Positions 1-7,242 of a stretch of DNA of 64,000 nt are shown piece after piece (position 1 is the first letter of the stretch; each line of letters opens with the position of its first letter). The DNA is taken from positions 124,001-188,000 of the forward strand of contig NZ_LGAP01000004.1 of the NCBI RefSeq assembly GCF_001270265.1, given 5' to 3'. The stretch is from Ensifer adhaerens (GTDB taxonomy: Bacteria; Pseudomonadota; Alphaproteobacteria; Rhizobiales; Rhizobiaceae). A program made the position numbers and the translations under genes. Under the pieces are notes generated by a model that was given only the letters and a program-made list of their open reading frames with translations, was not told where the DNA came from and did not search any database.

Positions 1-587
1 TGATGGTCGACAACCCGACGAGCGTTCGGGATGTCGTTGCCAAACGCCTTTCGCCGAGCCGCTTCCGCATCATAACCATGATCGTACCAGCGTTTCAGCA
101 AGCGCCGCTCCAACTCCTCGATGCCGGGATTGATGAAGATGGAGAAGTCGAAGGCGCCGTCGAGCTTCGTCCATGGCGCCTCGTCGAGCAGCAGATAATT
201 GCCCTCGACGAGAATGATGCGGGTATCGGCCGCCACAACCCGCGCCGAGGCAATCGCCAGTTCGCGTGAGCGATCGAAGACCGGGACCAGCACCTCGCCG
301 TCGTTGGCCCTGACGGCGGCGATCGTCGCCAGGAACGACCTGGCGTCGAAGGTCTCCGGCGCGCCTTTTCGGGCAAGCAGGCCCTTTTGCTCGAGCACCG
401 CATTGTCCATGTGAAAGCCGTCCATCGGCAGCACCGCCGCCTTTTCACCGGCTGCAACCAGCGCTTCGGCAAGCGCATCGGACAGCGTCGATTTTCCGGC
501 ACCGGGCGGGCCGGCAATCGCCACGACGAAACGGGCGGCTCCGGCCGCCCGTTGCAGGATTTGATCAACCACCGGCGCCACATTCAT
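1..587 (-). CDS. frcK: FrcK-like nucleoside-triphosphate hydrolase/kinase of the fructose locus, 3' end beyond window
   Basis: Open frame of 195 codons that runs off the window edge. It starts at an ATG inside an ATGA overlap with the frcA stop codon, so the two are probably translationally coupled. A Walker A loop GPPGAGKS lies at residues 26-33, followed by MDGFHMDN near 56-63 and VEGNYLLLDE near 125, the pattern of the uridine kinase/pantothenate kinase-like P-loop family. In S. meliloti frcK is the last gene of frcBCAK. Its exact substrate is not settled, and a role in phosphorylating incoming sugar or nucleoside is inference. The C-terminus is not visible. Confidence 0.85.
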   Translation of the reverse strand, partial: MNVAPVVDQILQRAAGAARFVVAIAGPPGAGKSTLSDALAEALVAAGEKAAVLPMDGFHMDNAVLEQKGLLARKGAPETFDARSFLATIAAVRANDGEVLVPVFDRSRELAIASARVVAADTRIILVEGNYLLLDEAPWTKLDGAFDFSIFINPGIEELERRLLKRWYDHGYDAEAARRKAFGNDIPNARRVVDH

Positions 588-1366
588 GCGGCGAGCGCCT
601 CGCGCGGCGGTTCCTTCGCGCCGGTCATGAAGGCGACGGCATCCGACATCGTGTACTCCTTCGGATTGATGACGCAGAGGCGCTTGCCAAGCCGGTGGAT
701 GTGGATGCGGTCGGCAACCTCGAACACATGCGGCATGTTGTGCGAGATGAGCACGATCGGCAGGCCGCGCGAACGCACGTCGAGGATCAGTTCCAGCACC
801 CGCCGGCTTTCCTTGACGCCGAGCGCTGCCGTCGGTTCGTCCATGATCACCACCTTGGAGCCGAAGGCTGCAGCTCGCGCCACGGCCACGCCCTGGCGCT
901 GGCCGCCCGAAAGGGTCTCCACCGCCTGGTTGATGTTCTGGATCGTCATCAGGCCGAGTTCGGACAGCTTTGCCCGTGCCCGCTTCTCCATTTCCGTGCG
1001 GTCGAGCGTGCGGAAGAGCTTACCCATGATGCCCGGCTTGCGGATTTCGCGGCCGAGAAACATGTTGTCGGCGATCGAGAGCGCCGGCGACAGCGCCAGG
1101 TTCTGGTACACCGTCTCGATGCCGGCCGTGCGCGCCTCCATCGGCGAACGGAAGTGGATCGGCTGGCCCTCGAGCCGAATCTCGCCTTCATCCGGCGTGA
1201 CGGCGCCGGAGATCGCCTTGATCATCGAGGACTTACCGGCGCCGTTGTCGCCGATGACGGCCAGGATCTCGCCCGGATAAAGGTCGAAATCGGCATGATC
1301 GAGGGCCGTGACGCGACCATAACGCTTGACCAGGCCGCGCGCGGTGAGAATGGGTTCCTGAGCCAT
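584..1366 (-). CDS. frcA: Fructose ABC transporter ATP-binding protein FrcA
   Basis: 260-residue single-domain ABC ATPase that should power fructose import on the cytoplasmic face of the FrcC permease. Walker A GDNGAGKS is at residues 39-46, the Q-loop YQN near 87-89, signature LSGGQRQ at 152-158, Walker B VVIMDEP at 172-178 and the H-loop ISHN near 209. Most sugar importers of this class (RbsA, XylG) carry two fused ABC domains. This one has only one, as FrcA of S. meliloti does, so a homodimer is expected. The start MAQEP is chosen because it overlaps the frcC stop (TGATG); the longer open frame upstream lies inside frcC. The stop overlaps frcK. Confidence 0.93.
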   Translation of the reverse strand: MAQEPILTARGLVKRYGRVTALDHADFDLYPGEILAVIGDNGAGKSSMIKAISGAVTPDEGEIRLEGQPIHFRSPMEARTAGIETVYQNLALSPALSIADNMFLGREIRKPGIMGKLFRTLDRTEMEKRARAKLSELGLMTIQNINQAVETLSGGQRQGVAVARAAAFGSKVVIMDEPTAALGVKESRRVLELILDVRSRGLPIVLISHNMPHVFEVADRIHIHRLGKRLCVINPKEYTMSDAVAFMTGAKEPPREALAA

Positions 1367-2451
1367 CAGCCTGCTACCTTTCGGATCCATTGGTCGATTG
1401 CGACGGCGGTGATGATCAGCACGCCGGTGAGGAAGACTTTCCATTGCGGATCGGCGCCCAGCATGTTGAGGCCCATGGAGACCACACCGACGATCATAGC
1501 GCCGATCAGGGTTCCAAGGATCGATCCGCGTCCGCCGAAGAGCGAGATGCCGCCGATCACGGCTGCGGTGATGGCCTGCAGATTATAGTCGGTGACGGCT
1601 GCCGAAGGCGAGATCGAGCCGTTGCGGCCGATCGAGACCCAGGCGGCGAGTGCCGCGATCAGACCGGCCAGCGTATAGGCGCTGAGCAGCACGCGGCTGG
1701 TGCGGATACCGGAAAGCTTGGCCGCTTCGGGATCGTCGCCGACCGCATAAAGGTGCCGCCCCCAGGCGGTATGATTGAGCGCATACCAGAGGCCAAGGAC
1801 CAGCACGACCATCATGACCACGCCGAGTGTGAAGACGGCGGGCCCCACCTTGAAGCTGACGCCGAAGACGTGAAGCATCGGGGTGACCGCGGTCACATCG
1901 GCCTCGCGGATCGTCGCATTGGCCGAGTAAATGAAGTTCGTCGACATGATGACGTACCAGGTGCCGAGCGTCACGATGAACGGCGGCAGCTTGACCCTGG
2001 AGACGAGGAAACCGTTGAGGAAGCCACAGGCGCCGCCGACGACGAACCCGATGAAGATCGCAATGGGCGCCGGAAGGCCGTAGGTGACGGCACAATTGCC
2101 CATGATCACCGCCGAAAGCACCATGATCACGCCGATCGAAAGGTCGATGCCGGCCGTCAGGATCACCAATGTCTGCGCGGCCCCCAGGATGCCGACGATG
2201 GCGATCTGCTGAAGGATCAGCGTCAGCGTATAGGACGAGAAGAACTTTCCGCCGATCGCCACACCGAAGATCAGGATTGCTGCAACGAGCACGATGAACG
2301 GCACGGCCGCCGGTGTCGAATGCAGGAAATGCTGGATCTTTTGGATCGGCGTTTTGTCATGCGTATCGAACGACGCGACTTGCGTCGAACTGTTGACCAG
2401 GACCTTTTCGAATTCCTGGGATGGCTGTGCGGCTGCGTTGGGCTCGCCCAT
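1366..2451 (-). CDS. frcC: Fructose ABC transporter permease FrcC
   Basis: 361-residue inner-membrane permease of the BPD_transp_2 (RbsC/XylH) family. A cytoplasmic N-terminus of about 55 residues precedes 8-10 hydrophobic segments beginning near PAAVPFIVLVAAILIFG. The conserved EAAKLSGI-type loop that contacts the ATPase is present (DPEAAKLSGIRTSRV near residue 240). The start MGEPNAAAQ is preceded by a strong GGAGGAAGG ribosome site 4 nt upstream; an earlier in-frame ATG lies inside a repeat element and is rejected. It is co-directional with frcB upstream and frcA downstream, but separated from frcB by about 305 nt holding a hairpin and a mosaic repeat. Confidence 0.93.
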   Translation of the reverse strand: MGEPNAAAQPSQEFEKVLVNSSTQVASFDTHDKTPIQKIQHFLHSTPAAVPFIVLVAAILIFGVAIGGKFFSSYTLTLILQQIAIVGILGAAQTLVILTAGIDLSIGVIMVLSAVIMGNCAVTYGLPAPIAIFIGFVVGGACGFLNGFLVSRVKLPPFIVTLGTWYVIMSTNFIYSANATIREADVTAVTPMLHVFGVSFKVGPAVFTLGVVMMVVLVLGLWYALNHTAWGRHLYAVGDDPEAAKLSGIRTSRVLLSAYTLAGLIAALAAWVSIGRNGSISPSAAVTDYNLQAITAAVIGGISLFGGRGSILGTLIGAMIVGVVSMGLNMLGADPQWKVFLTGVLIITAVAIDQWIRKVAG

Positions 2452-2500
2452 GGACCTTCCTCCCGTGAACCCCACTCCCAAGGGGTTGAGATGTTGCTCA

Positions 2501-2604
2501 CTGCATAATTCCTTAAATCGGAATCGATTTAGGGACAAAATTATGCAGCAGATCAAAGTTTTACAGCGACCTTTGTGCGCCTGAACAGGCGCGCGGTGCT
2601 GTAG
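2501..2604. repeat. Two-hairpin intergenic mosaic repeat, copy 1 (between frcB and frcC)
   Basis: The first module (2501-2548) is a palindrome with outer arms TGCATAATT/AAATTATGCA and inner arms TAAATC/GATTTA. The second module (about 2560-2604) has outer arms TACAGC/GCTGTA around GCGCCTG/CAGGCGC. The same modules recur near 9.1, 9.9, 19.2 and 42.3 kb. They resemble rhizobial intergenic mosaic elements. Here the element sits in the transcribed leader of frcC. Confidence 0.85.
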
Positions 2605-2696
2605 TGCACAGCCCGCTCACCGTGTGGCGGGCATCGGCACTCGTTAGAGAAGCTGCGCGGTTTTCATCGCCTTGTCAAAGACGTCGGCGCTTACGC

Positions 2697-2720
2697 GAAG
2701 GGCGGCCGGGGCCGCCCTTC
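2697..2720 (-). other. Intercistronic GC hairpin downstream of frcB
   Basis: A perfect 10-bp stem (GAAGGGCGGC / GCCGCCCTTC) with a 4-nt loop lies 36 nt after the frcB stop on the minus strand. No T-run follows, so it is more likely an mRNA-stabilising or partial-attenuation hairpin. Such structures usually keep the binding-protein transcript more abundant than those of permease and ATPase. Confidence 0.6.
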
Positions 2721-2756
2721 CGTTACTGGATCGTTGTCATCGAAGTGCGCCGGCGG

Positions 2757-3782
2757 TCAGCCCCAGCACTTCTCCGTGCCGACCTTGGTATCGATCGATT
2801 CGACGCCGGTCGCCGGCTTATCGGTGACGAGCGAAACGCCGGTGTCGAAGAAGTCCTTGCCTTCGGTCGGCTTCGGCTTTTCGCCGCTGTCGGCAAACTT
2901 CTTGATCGCCTCGATACCGAGGGCAGCCATCATCAGCGGATACTGCTGCGAGGTCGCGCCGATGACGCCTTCGGCCACCGACTTGACGCCGGGGCAACCG
3001 CCGTCAACCGATACGATCAGCACGTCCTTCTCCTTGCCGACAGCCTTCAGCGCCTGATATGCGCCGACTGCGGCCGGCTCGTTGATGGTGTGGATGACGT
3101 TGATATCCGGATCCTTCTGCAGAAGGTTCTCCATCGCCGTGCGGCCACCTTCTTCGTTGCCGTTGGTGACGTCGTGGCCGACGATGCGGGCATCGTCCTC
3201 ATCGCCGATCTTGTTCGGATCCTTCGGATCGATGCCGAAGCCGATCATGAAGCCCTGGTCGCGCAGGACGTCGACCGTCGGCTGCGACGGGGTGAGGTCG
3301 AGGAAGCCGACCTTGGCAGTCTTGGCGCCTTCACCCATCGTGGCAGCAGCCCATTGGCCGATCAGTTTGCCGGCGAGCAGGTTGTCGGTTGCGAATGTCG
3401 CGTCGGCGGCGGTGGCCGGATCAAGCGGCGTGTCGAGCGCGATCACCAGAAGACCGGCTGCCTGCGCTTTCTTCACCTGGTCGACGATCGCCTTGGTATC
3501 GGAAGCGGCGATCAGGATGCCCTTGGCGCCATCGGCGATGCAGGATTCGATCGCAGCCACCTGGCTGTCATGGTCGCCGTCGATCTTGCCGGCATAGGAC
3601 TTCAGCGTGACGCCGAGTTCCTGGGCTTTGGCGGCGGCGCCTTCCTTCATCTTGACGAAGAAGGGATTGGTATCGGTCTTGGTAATCAGGCAGGCGCCGA
3701 CGTCAGCAGCCTGTGCCGGAGCGGCGAAAACGACGCCAAGCGACAGCACGCCGAACGCGGCGGAGAGAACAGTCTTCTTCAT
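2757..3782 (-). CDS. frcB: Fructose ABC transporter periplasmic binding protein FrcB
   Basis: 341-residue Peripla_BP_4 (RbsB-like) sugar-binding protein, the first gene of the frc transporter operon. A Sec signal peptide spans residues 1-25 ([11 protein letters not shown]... ending APAQA). Two Rossmann-like lobes follow, with family motifs such as [25 protein letters not shown] and [15 protein letters not shown]. It should bind fructose in the periplasm and deliver it to FrcC. Length matches FrcB of S. meliloti. The start at MKKT is supported by a GGGAGGA ribosome site 6 nt upstream; the in-frame extension further upstream has no signal peptide and is rejected. It is divergent from frcR. Confidence 0.94.
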   Translation of the reverse strand: MKKTVLSAAFGVLSLGVVFAAPAQAADVGACLITKTDTNPFFVKMKEGAAAKAQELGVTLKSYAGKIDGDHDSQVAAIESCIADGAKGILIAASDTKAIVDQVKKAQAAGLLVIALDTPLDPATAADATFATDNLLAGKLIGQWAAATMGEGAKTAKVGFLDLTPSQPTVDVLRDQGFMIGFGIDPKDPNKIGDEDDARIVGHDVTNGNEEGGRTAMENLLQKDPDINVIHTINEPAAVGAYQALKAVGKEKDVLIVSVDGGCPGVKSVAEGVIGATSQQYPLMMAALGIEAIKKFADSGEKPKPTEGKDFFDTGVSLVTDKPATGVESIDTKVGTEKCWG

Positions 3783-3904
3783 GTAATCCTCCCAAGGATG
3801 AAAATCGCGCCGGCGGACCGGCCCAGGCCTCGCCGCCACAGCGTTCTCCTCCGCTGCAGCCGGCGCTTCCGGGACAAAAACAAACACTAAATTTCGAGAG
3901 TGTC

Positions 3905-3934
3905 AATAAATAAATCAAATTGAATTATTATTTC
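3905..3934. promoter_or_regulatory. Candidate FrcR operator in the frcB-frcR divergent region
   Basis: An AT-rich imperfect palindrome centred on TCAAATTGA (centre 3919), with outer flanks about 70% complementary, stands in an otherwise GC-rich genome. ROK regulators bind AT-rich inverted repeats next to the genes they control, so FrcR is the obvious candidate ligand. Assignment is inference from position and symmetry. Confidence 0.35.
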
Positions 3935-4064
3935 GATATGGCATTCTTGGGATAACGGCGCTCCGGCGTGCTCCGGGCCGCCGCGGAAATTGACAGCTCC
4001 GCCGGGAGCAGAAACAACAGACCCGCGCCAAGCGGGCATTATGCCAACGGGAGGAGACGGTGGC

Positions 4065-5297
4065 ATGTCATTGACAGACGGCCCCGACAGGGGACCGACG
4101 CAGCCAGAAGTCATCGACCCGAGCGGCGGGGCGAACCAGACACGCGTGCGCGCCTATAACGAGAGGCTGGTGATGTCGCTCGTGCGTCGTCACGGCGGCC
4201 TCTCGAAGGCGGATATCGCGCGGCGTTCCGGCCTTTCGGCACAGACCGTCTCCGTCATCATGCGCGCGCTCGAAAGCGATGGTCTGCTGGTGCGCGGCGC
4301 GCCGGTTCGCGGCCGTGTCGGCCAACCCTCGACACCGATGCGGCTCAACCCGGATGCGGTGTTTTCCTTTGGGGTGAAGATCGGGCGTCGAAGTACCGAC
4401 CTGGTGCTGATGGATTTCGTCGGCAATATCCGCCTGCACCTGCACCAGATCCATGCCTACCCCCTGCCCGGCGAGCTCGTCGACTTCATCATCGGCGGCA
4501 TCGAAAAACTGGAGCAGCAACTGAGCCCGGACGAGCGCAAACGCATCGCCGGCATCGGCATCGCCACACCCTTCGAACTGTGGAACTGGGCGGAAGAAGT
4601 GGGCGCGCCGCGCGAAGAAATGGATCGCTGGCGCGAGGTGGACCTGCAGGCGACCGTGGCGCAGCGCACGCGACATCCGGTGTTTCTACAGAACGACGGA
4701 ACCAGCGCCTGCGGCGCCGAACTCGCCTTCGGCGTCGGCGCCAGCTATCCCGACTTCGTCTATTTCTACATCGGCTCGTTCATCGGCGGCGGCATCGTCA
4801 TCAATTCCGCGCTCTTTTCCGGCCGGACCGGCACCGCCGGCGCCGTCGGCCCGCTGCCGGTTTCCGGCAAGGACGGCAAGACCATCCAGCTCCTCAAGAT
4901 CGCCTCGGTCTTCGTGCTCGAAAACCTGCTGCGCAAATGCGGCATCGACCCGAAGCCGCTGTGGTATTCGGCCGACGACTGGATCGATTTCGGCGAACCG
5001 CTGACCATCTGGATCGACGACAGTGCCGCGGCCCTTGCCCAGGCGGTCGTCTCCGCCGCCTCGATCATCGATTTCTCCGCCGTCGTCATCGACGGCGGTT
5101 TCCCGCCCTGGGTCCGCGCCCGGCTTCTGACCGCAACGCGCAAGGCTCTCTATGACCTCGATCTCCAGGGCGTGACAATTCCGGAACTGGTGGAAGGCAT
5201 GGTCGGGAGCCATGCGCGCGCCATCGGCGGCGCGAGCCTGCCGTTGTTCTCCCGCTACCTGCTCGACACCAACGTCCTCTTCAAGGAGCTCAGCTGA
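4065..5297 (+). CDS. frcR: ROK-family transcriptional regulator FrcR
   Basis: 410-residue regulator with an N-terminal winged helix-turn-helix (about residues 30-80: GGLSKADIARRSGLSAQTVS) and a C-terminal ROK sugar-kinase-like domain (QNDGTSACGAEL, GSFIGGGIVI). The cysteine zinc motif of kinase-active ROK proteins (CxCGxxGCxE) is not seen, as expected for a pure regulator. The start MSLTDG has a GGGAGGAG ribosome site 8 nt upstream; an earlier ATG 25 codons upstream lacks one. It is divergent from frcB and probably controls the transporter in response to fructose or a phosphorylated product. Its TGA overlaps the ATG of the downstream mutarotase gene, indicating co-translation. Confidence 0.9.
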   Translation: MSLTDGPDRGPTQPEVIDPSGGANQTRVRAYNERLVMSLVRRHGGLSKADIARRSGLSAQTVSVIMRALESDGLLVRGAPVRGRVGQPSTPMRLNPDAVFSFGVKIGRRSTDLVLMDFVGNIRLHLHQIHAYPLPGELVDFIIGGIEKLEQQLSPDERKRIAGIGIATPFELWNWAEEVGAPREEMDRWREVDLQATVAQRTRHPVFLQNDGTSACGAELAFGVGASYPDFVYFYIGSFIGGGIVINSALFSGRTGTAGAVGPLPVSGKDGKTIQLLKIASVFVLENLLRKCGIDPKPLWYSADDWIDFGEPLTIWIDDSAAALAQAVVSAASIIDFSAVVIDGGFPPWVRARLLTATRKALYDLDLQGVTIPELVEGMVGSHARAIGGASLPLFSRYLLDTNVLFKELS

Positions 5298-5725
5298 TGC
5301 TGAAAGGCATAGACCCGATCCTCAGTCCCGAACTGCTCGCGACGCTCAGGGCAATGGGCCATGGCGACGAGATCGCGTTGGTCGACGGTAACTATCCCGG
5401 CCAGGAGCATGCCCGCCGACTGGTGCGGCTCGACGGCCACGGGCTGATCCCGGTGCTCGACGCCATTCTCAGCGTCTTGCCGATCGACGATTTCGTGCCT
5501 GCGGCGATCTTCCGCGCCACGGTCAAGCAGGACCGGGATGCGCTCGATCCGGTTCACCAGGAGATCATCAATTGCTGCGGCAAGCATGAGCCGGCGAGGA
5601 CGGTCGTTCCGCTGCTCGGCCCTGAATTCTATCCGCGGGTGCAGGCGGCCCACACGGTGGTGCAGACGAGCGAGCCACGGCTTTATGGCAACGTCATCCT
5701 GCGCAAGGGCGTTATCTATCCCTGA
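5297..5725 (+). CDS. RbsD/FucU-family sugar mutarotase
   Basis: 142-residue protein of the RbsD/FucU family, enzymes that interconvert pyranose/furanose or alpha/beta anomers of sugars. Family features visible: GHGDEIALVDGNYPG near residue 20 (catalytic-site His and Asp) and the C-terminal YGNVILRKGVI carrying the conserved Tyr and Asn. It overlaps frcR by one base (TGATG), so it is made together with the fructose regulator. Fructose is mostly beta-pyranose in solution while kinases use the furanose form, so an anomerase for imported fructose is a reasonable but untested role; fucose or ribose remain alternatives. A strong terminator follows. Confidence 0.85.
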   Translation: MLKGIDPILSPELLATLRAMGHGDEIALVDGNYPGQEHARRLVRLDGHGLIPVLDAILSVLPIDDFVPAAIFRATVKQDRDALDPVHQEIINCCGKHEPARTVVPLLGPEFYPRVQAAHTVVQTSEPRLYGNVILRKGVIYP

Positions 5726-5744
5726 CGGATTGGCGACCAAGACG

Positions 5745-5780
5745 AAAAAGCCCGCCGGCGGAACCGGCGGGCTTTTCGTT
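5745..5780. terminator. Bidirectional intrinsic terminator between mutarotase and DoxX genes
   Basis: The stem AAAAGCCCGCCGG/CCGGCGGGCTTTT has a 5-nt loop, with A-runs and T-runs on both sides, and serves the convergent genes on either side. Confidence 0.88.
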
Positions 5781-5799
5781 TGAAATAACGGAGGCATTA

Positions 5800-5844
5800 G
5801 CATTTCCTGACGGAAAACCGCTTCGCACTTTTCCTGGAAAGGCT
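5800..5844 (-). repeat. Stop-codon-adjacent structured repeat, copy A
   Basis: Read on the minus strand it begins directly after the TAG of the DoxX gene. The outer stem pairs GCCTTTCC with GGAAATGC (one mismatch), the inner stem pairs GGAAAA with TTTTCC, and the loop is GTGCGAAGCGG. Related copies lie at 33277-33323, 35764-35807 and 62734-62778. Confidence 0.8.
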
Positions 5845-6267
5845 CTAGGCGCGGCGTGCGTCGATCGACAGCGCGCCCGGGCCGAAGGCTGCAAGCACCA
5901 GGAAGCCGCCTGCGACCGAGATGTTCTTCATCATCATCAGGCCGTTGAAGACGGTCAGCAGGCCGTTGGCTTCCGGCGGGAAGGTCGGGATGTTGATGGC
6001 GCCGCTGTGGAAGACGAAAGCGGTAACCAGGCAGAACAGGGCAAGCAGGTAGGCGGCAATCTTCGTCTGGAAGCCGACGAGAACGGCAAGACCACCGATC
6101 AGCTCGAAGGCGCCGGCGAGATAGGCAAGTACAGTTGCTGCCGGCCAGCCGGCATTGGCGATCATTCCGGCGGTGCCGGCGGGATCTGTCAGCTTGCCGA
6201 ACCCGGCGGTGATGAACATGATCGAAAGGAGAATGCGCCCGATGAGGACGACGACATTCTGAGACAT
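5845..6267 (-). CDS. DoxX family membrane protein
   Basis: 140-residue integral membrane protein with four hydrophobic helices (residues about 5-25, 45-68, 72-92, 110-130) and the DoxX-typical first helix RILLSIMFITAGFGKLTDP. DoxX-family proteins are poorly defined; some act with redox enzymes in membrane oxidoreductase complexes. The start MSQNVV has a GGAG ribosome site, and the longer open frame upstream has none. It is divergent from clr across 265 nt and lies in the same position as the DoxX gene next to clr in S. meliloti. No specific function can be assigned. Confidence 0.85.
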   Translation of the reverse strand: MSQNVVVLIGRILLSIMFITAGFGKLTDPAGTAGMIANAGWPAATVLAYLAGAFELIGGLAVLVGFQTKIAAYLLALFCLVTAFVFHSGAINIPTFPPEANGLLTVFNGLMMMKNISVAGGFLVLAAFGPGALSIDARRA

Positions 6268-6532
6268 GCGAGGCTCCTGTGAGAAACGAGTGTTGGCAGC
6301 AGAAGTATCAGCATTTTCAAATTCATCTAGCCGCACGGCCGGCGACAGATCGTTCACAACGTAGAGACAACCGGGATTTATCGTCAACCGACATTCGGGT
6401 CTCGGCACTGTCTGTGCAGTCCTTTTCTTCGCTGGGAGCGCGGGTTCGGCCTCAAGTGTTCTTTTCTGTTGCAAGGACGCGGCTGCTGGGCGAAATTCAG
6501 GCGCGGCAGGGGACGCCGCGAGGGGGCATCTC

Positions 6533-7237
6533 ATGAACGAAATCAACAGGAGCCCGGCCTTCTGGCGGTCATTCGCGATCTTCGAAGGGTTCGACAAGAA
6601 AACGATCGAGGATCTTGCAGAGATCGCCACCTATCGAAAGTGGCCGGCGGGCACGGCGATCTTCCAGCGTGGCGACGAAGGCAACTATATGATCGTCGTC
6701 ATATCGGGCCGCATCAAGCTCTCGCTGATCACGCCGCAGGGCCGCGAGCTGATGCTGCGCCAGCATGAAGCCGGCGCGATTTTCGGCGAGATGGCGGTGC
6801 TCGACGGCCAGACGCGCTCGGCCGATGCCACGGCCCAGACCGCGTCCGAAGGCTACGTGATCGGCAAGAAGGCGTTTCTCGACATGGTCACCACCCGGCC
6901 AGCGGCGGCCGAGTCCGTCATCCGCTTTCTCTGCGCGCAACTGCGCGACACCACCGAGCGGCTGGAAACCATCGCGCTCTACGACCTCAATGCCCGCGTC
7001 GCCCGCTTCTTCCTGGCCACGCTCCGGCAGATCCATGGTAACGAGCTTCCCGAAAGCGCCAATCTGCGGCTGACCATGAGCCAGACGGATATCGCCGGCG
7101 TTCTTGGCGCAAGCCGGCCAAAGGTCAACCGGGCTATCCTGTGGCTCGAGGAAAGCGGCGCGATCAAGCGCGTAGAGGGGATCATCGCCTGCAAGGTCGG
7201 CCGGCTGCTCAACATCGCCGATCCGGAAGAGGATTAG
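6533..7237 (+). CDS. clr: Crp/Fnr-family cAMP-dependent regulator Clr
   Basis: 234-residue regulator with an N-terminal cyclic-nucleotide-binding beta-roll (about residues 20-135, including the phosphate-binding cassette FGEMAVLDGQTRSA) and a C-terminal winged helix (MSQTDIAGVLGASRPKVNRAI). It sits immediately before a CHASE2 adenylate cyclase gene, 5 nt away, as S. meliloti clr sits before cyaD1. There Clr activates symbiosis-related targets through TGTT-N8-AACA boxes, and such a box occurs at 10112-10127 here. A GAGGGGG ribosome site precedes the ATG. No Fnr-type cysteine cluster is present. Confidence 0.88.
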   Translation: MNEINRSPAFWRSFAIFEGFDKKTIEDLAEIATYRKWPAGTAIFQRGDEGNYMIVVISGRIKLSLITPQGRELMLRQHEAGAIFGEMAVLDGQTRSADATAQTASEGYVIGKKAFLDMVTTRPAAAESVIRFLCAQLRDTTERLETIALYDLNARVARFFLATLRQIHGNELPESANLRLTMSQTDIAGVLGASRPKVNRAILWLEESGAIKRVEGIIACKVGRLLNIADPEED

Positions 7238-7242
7238 GCGAT

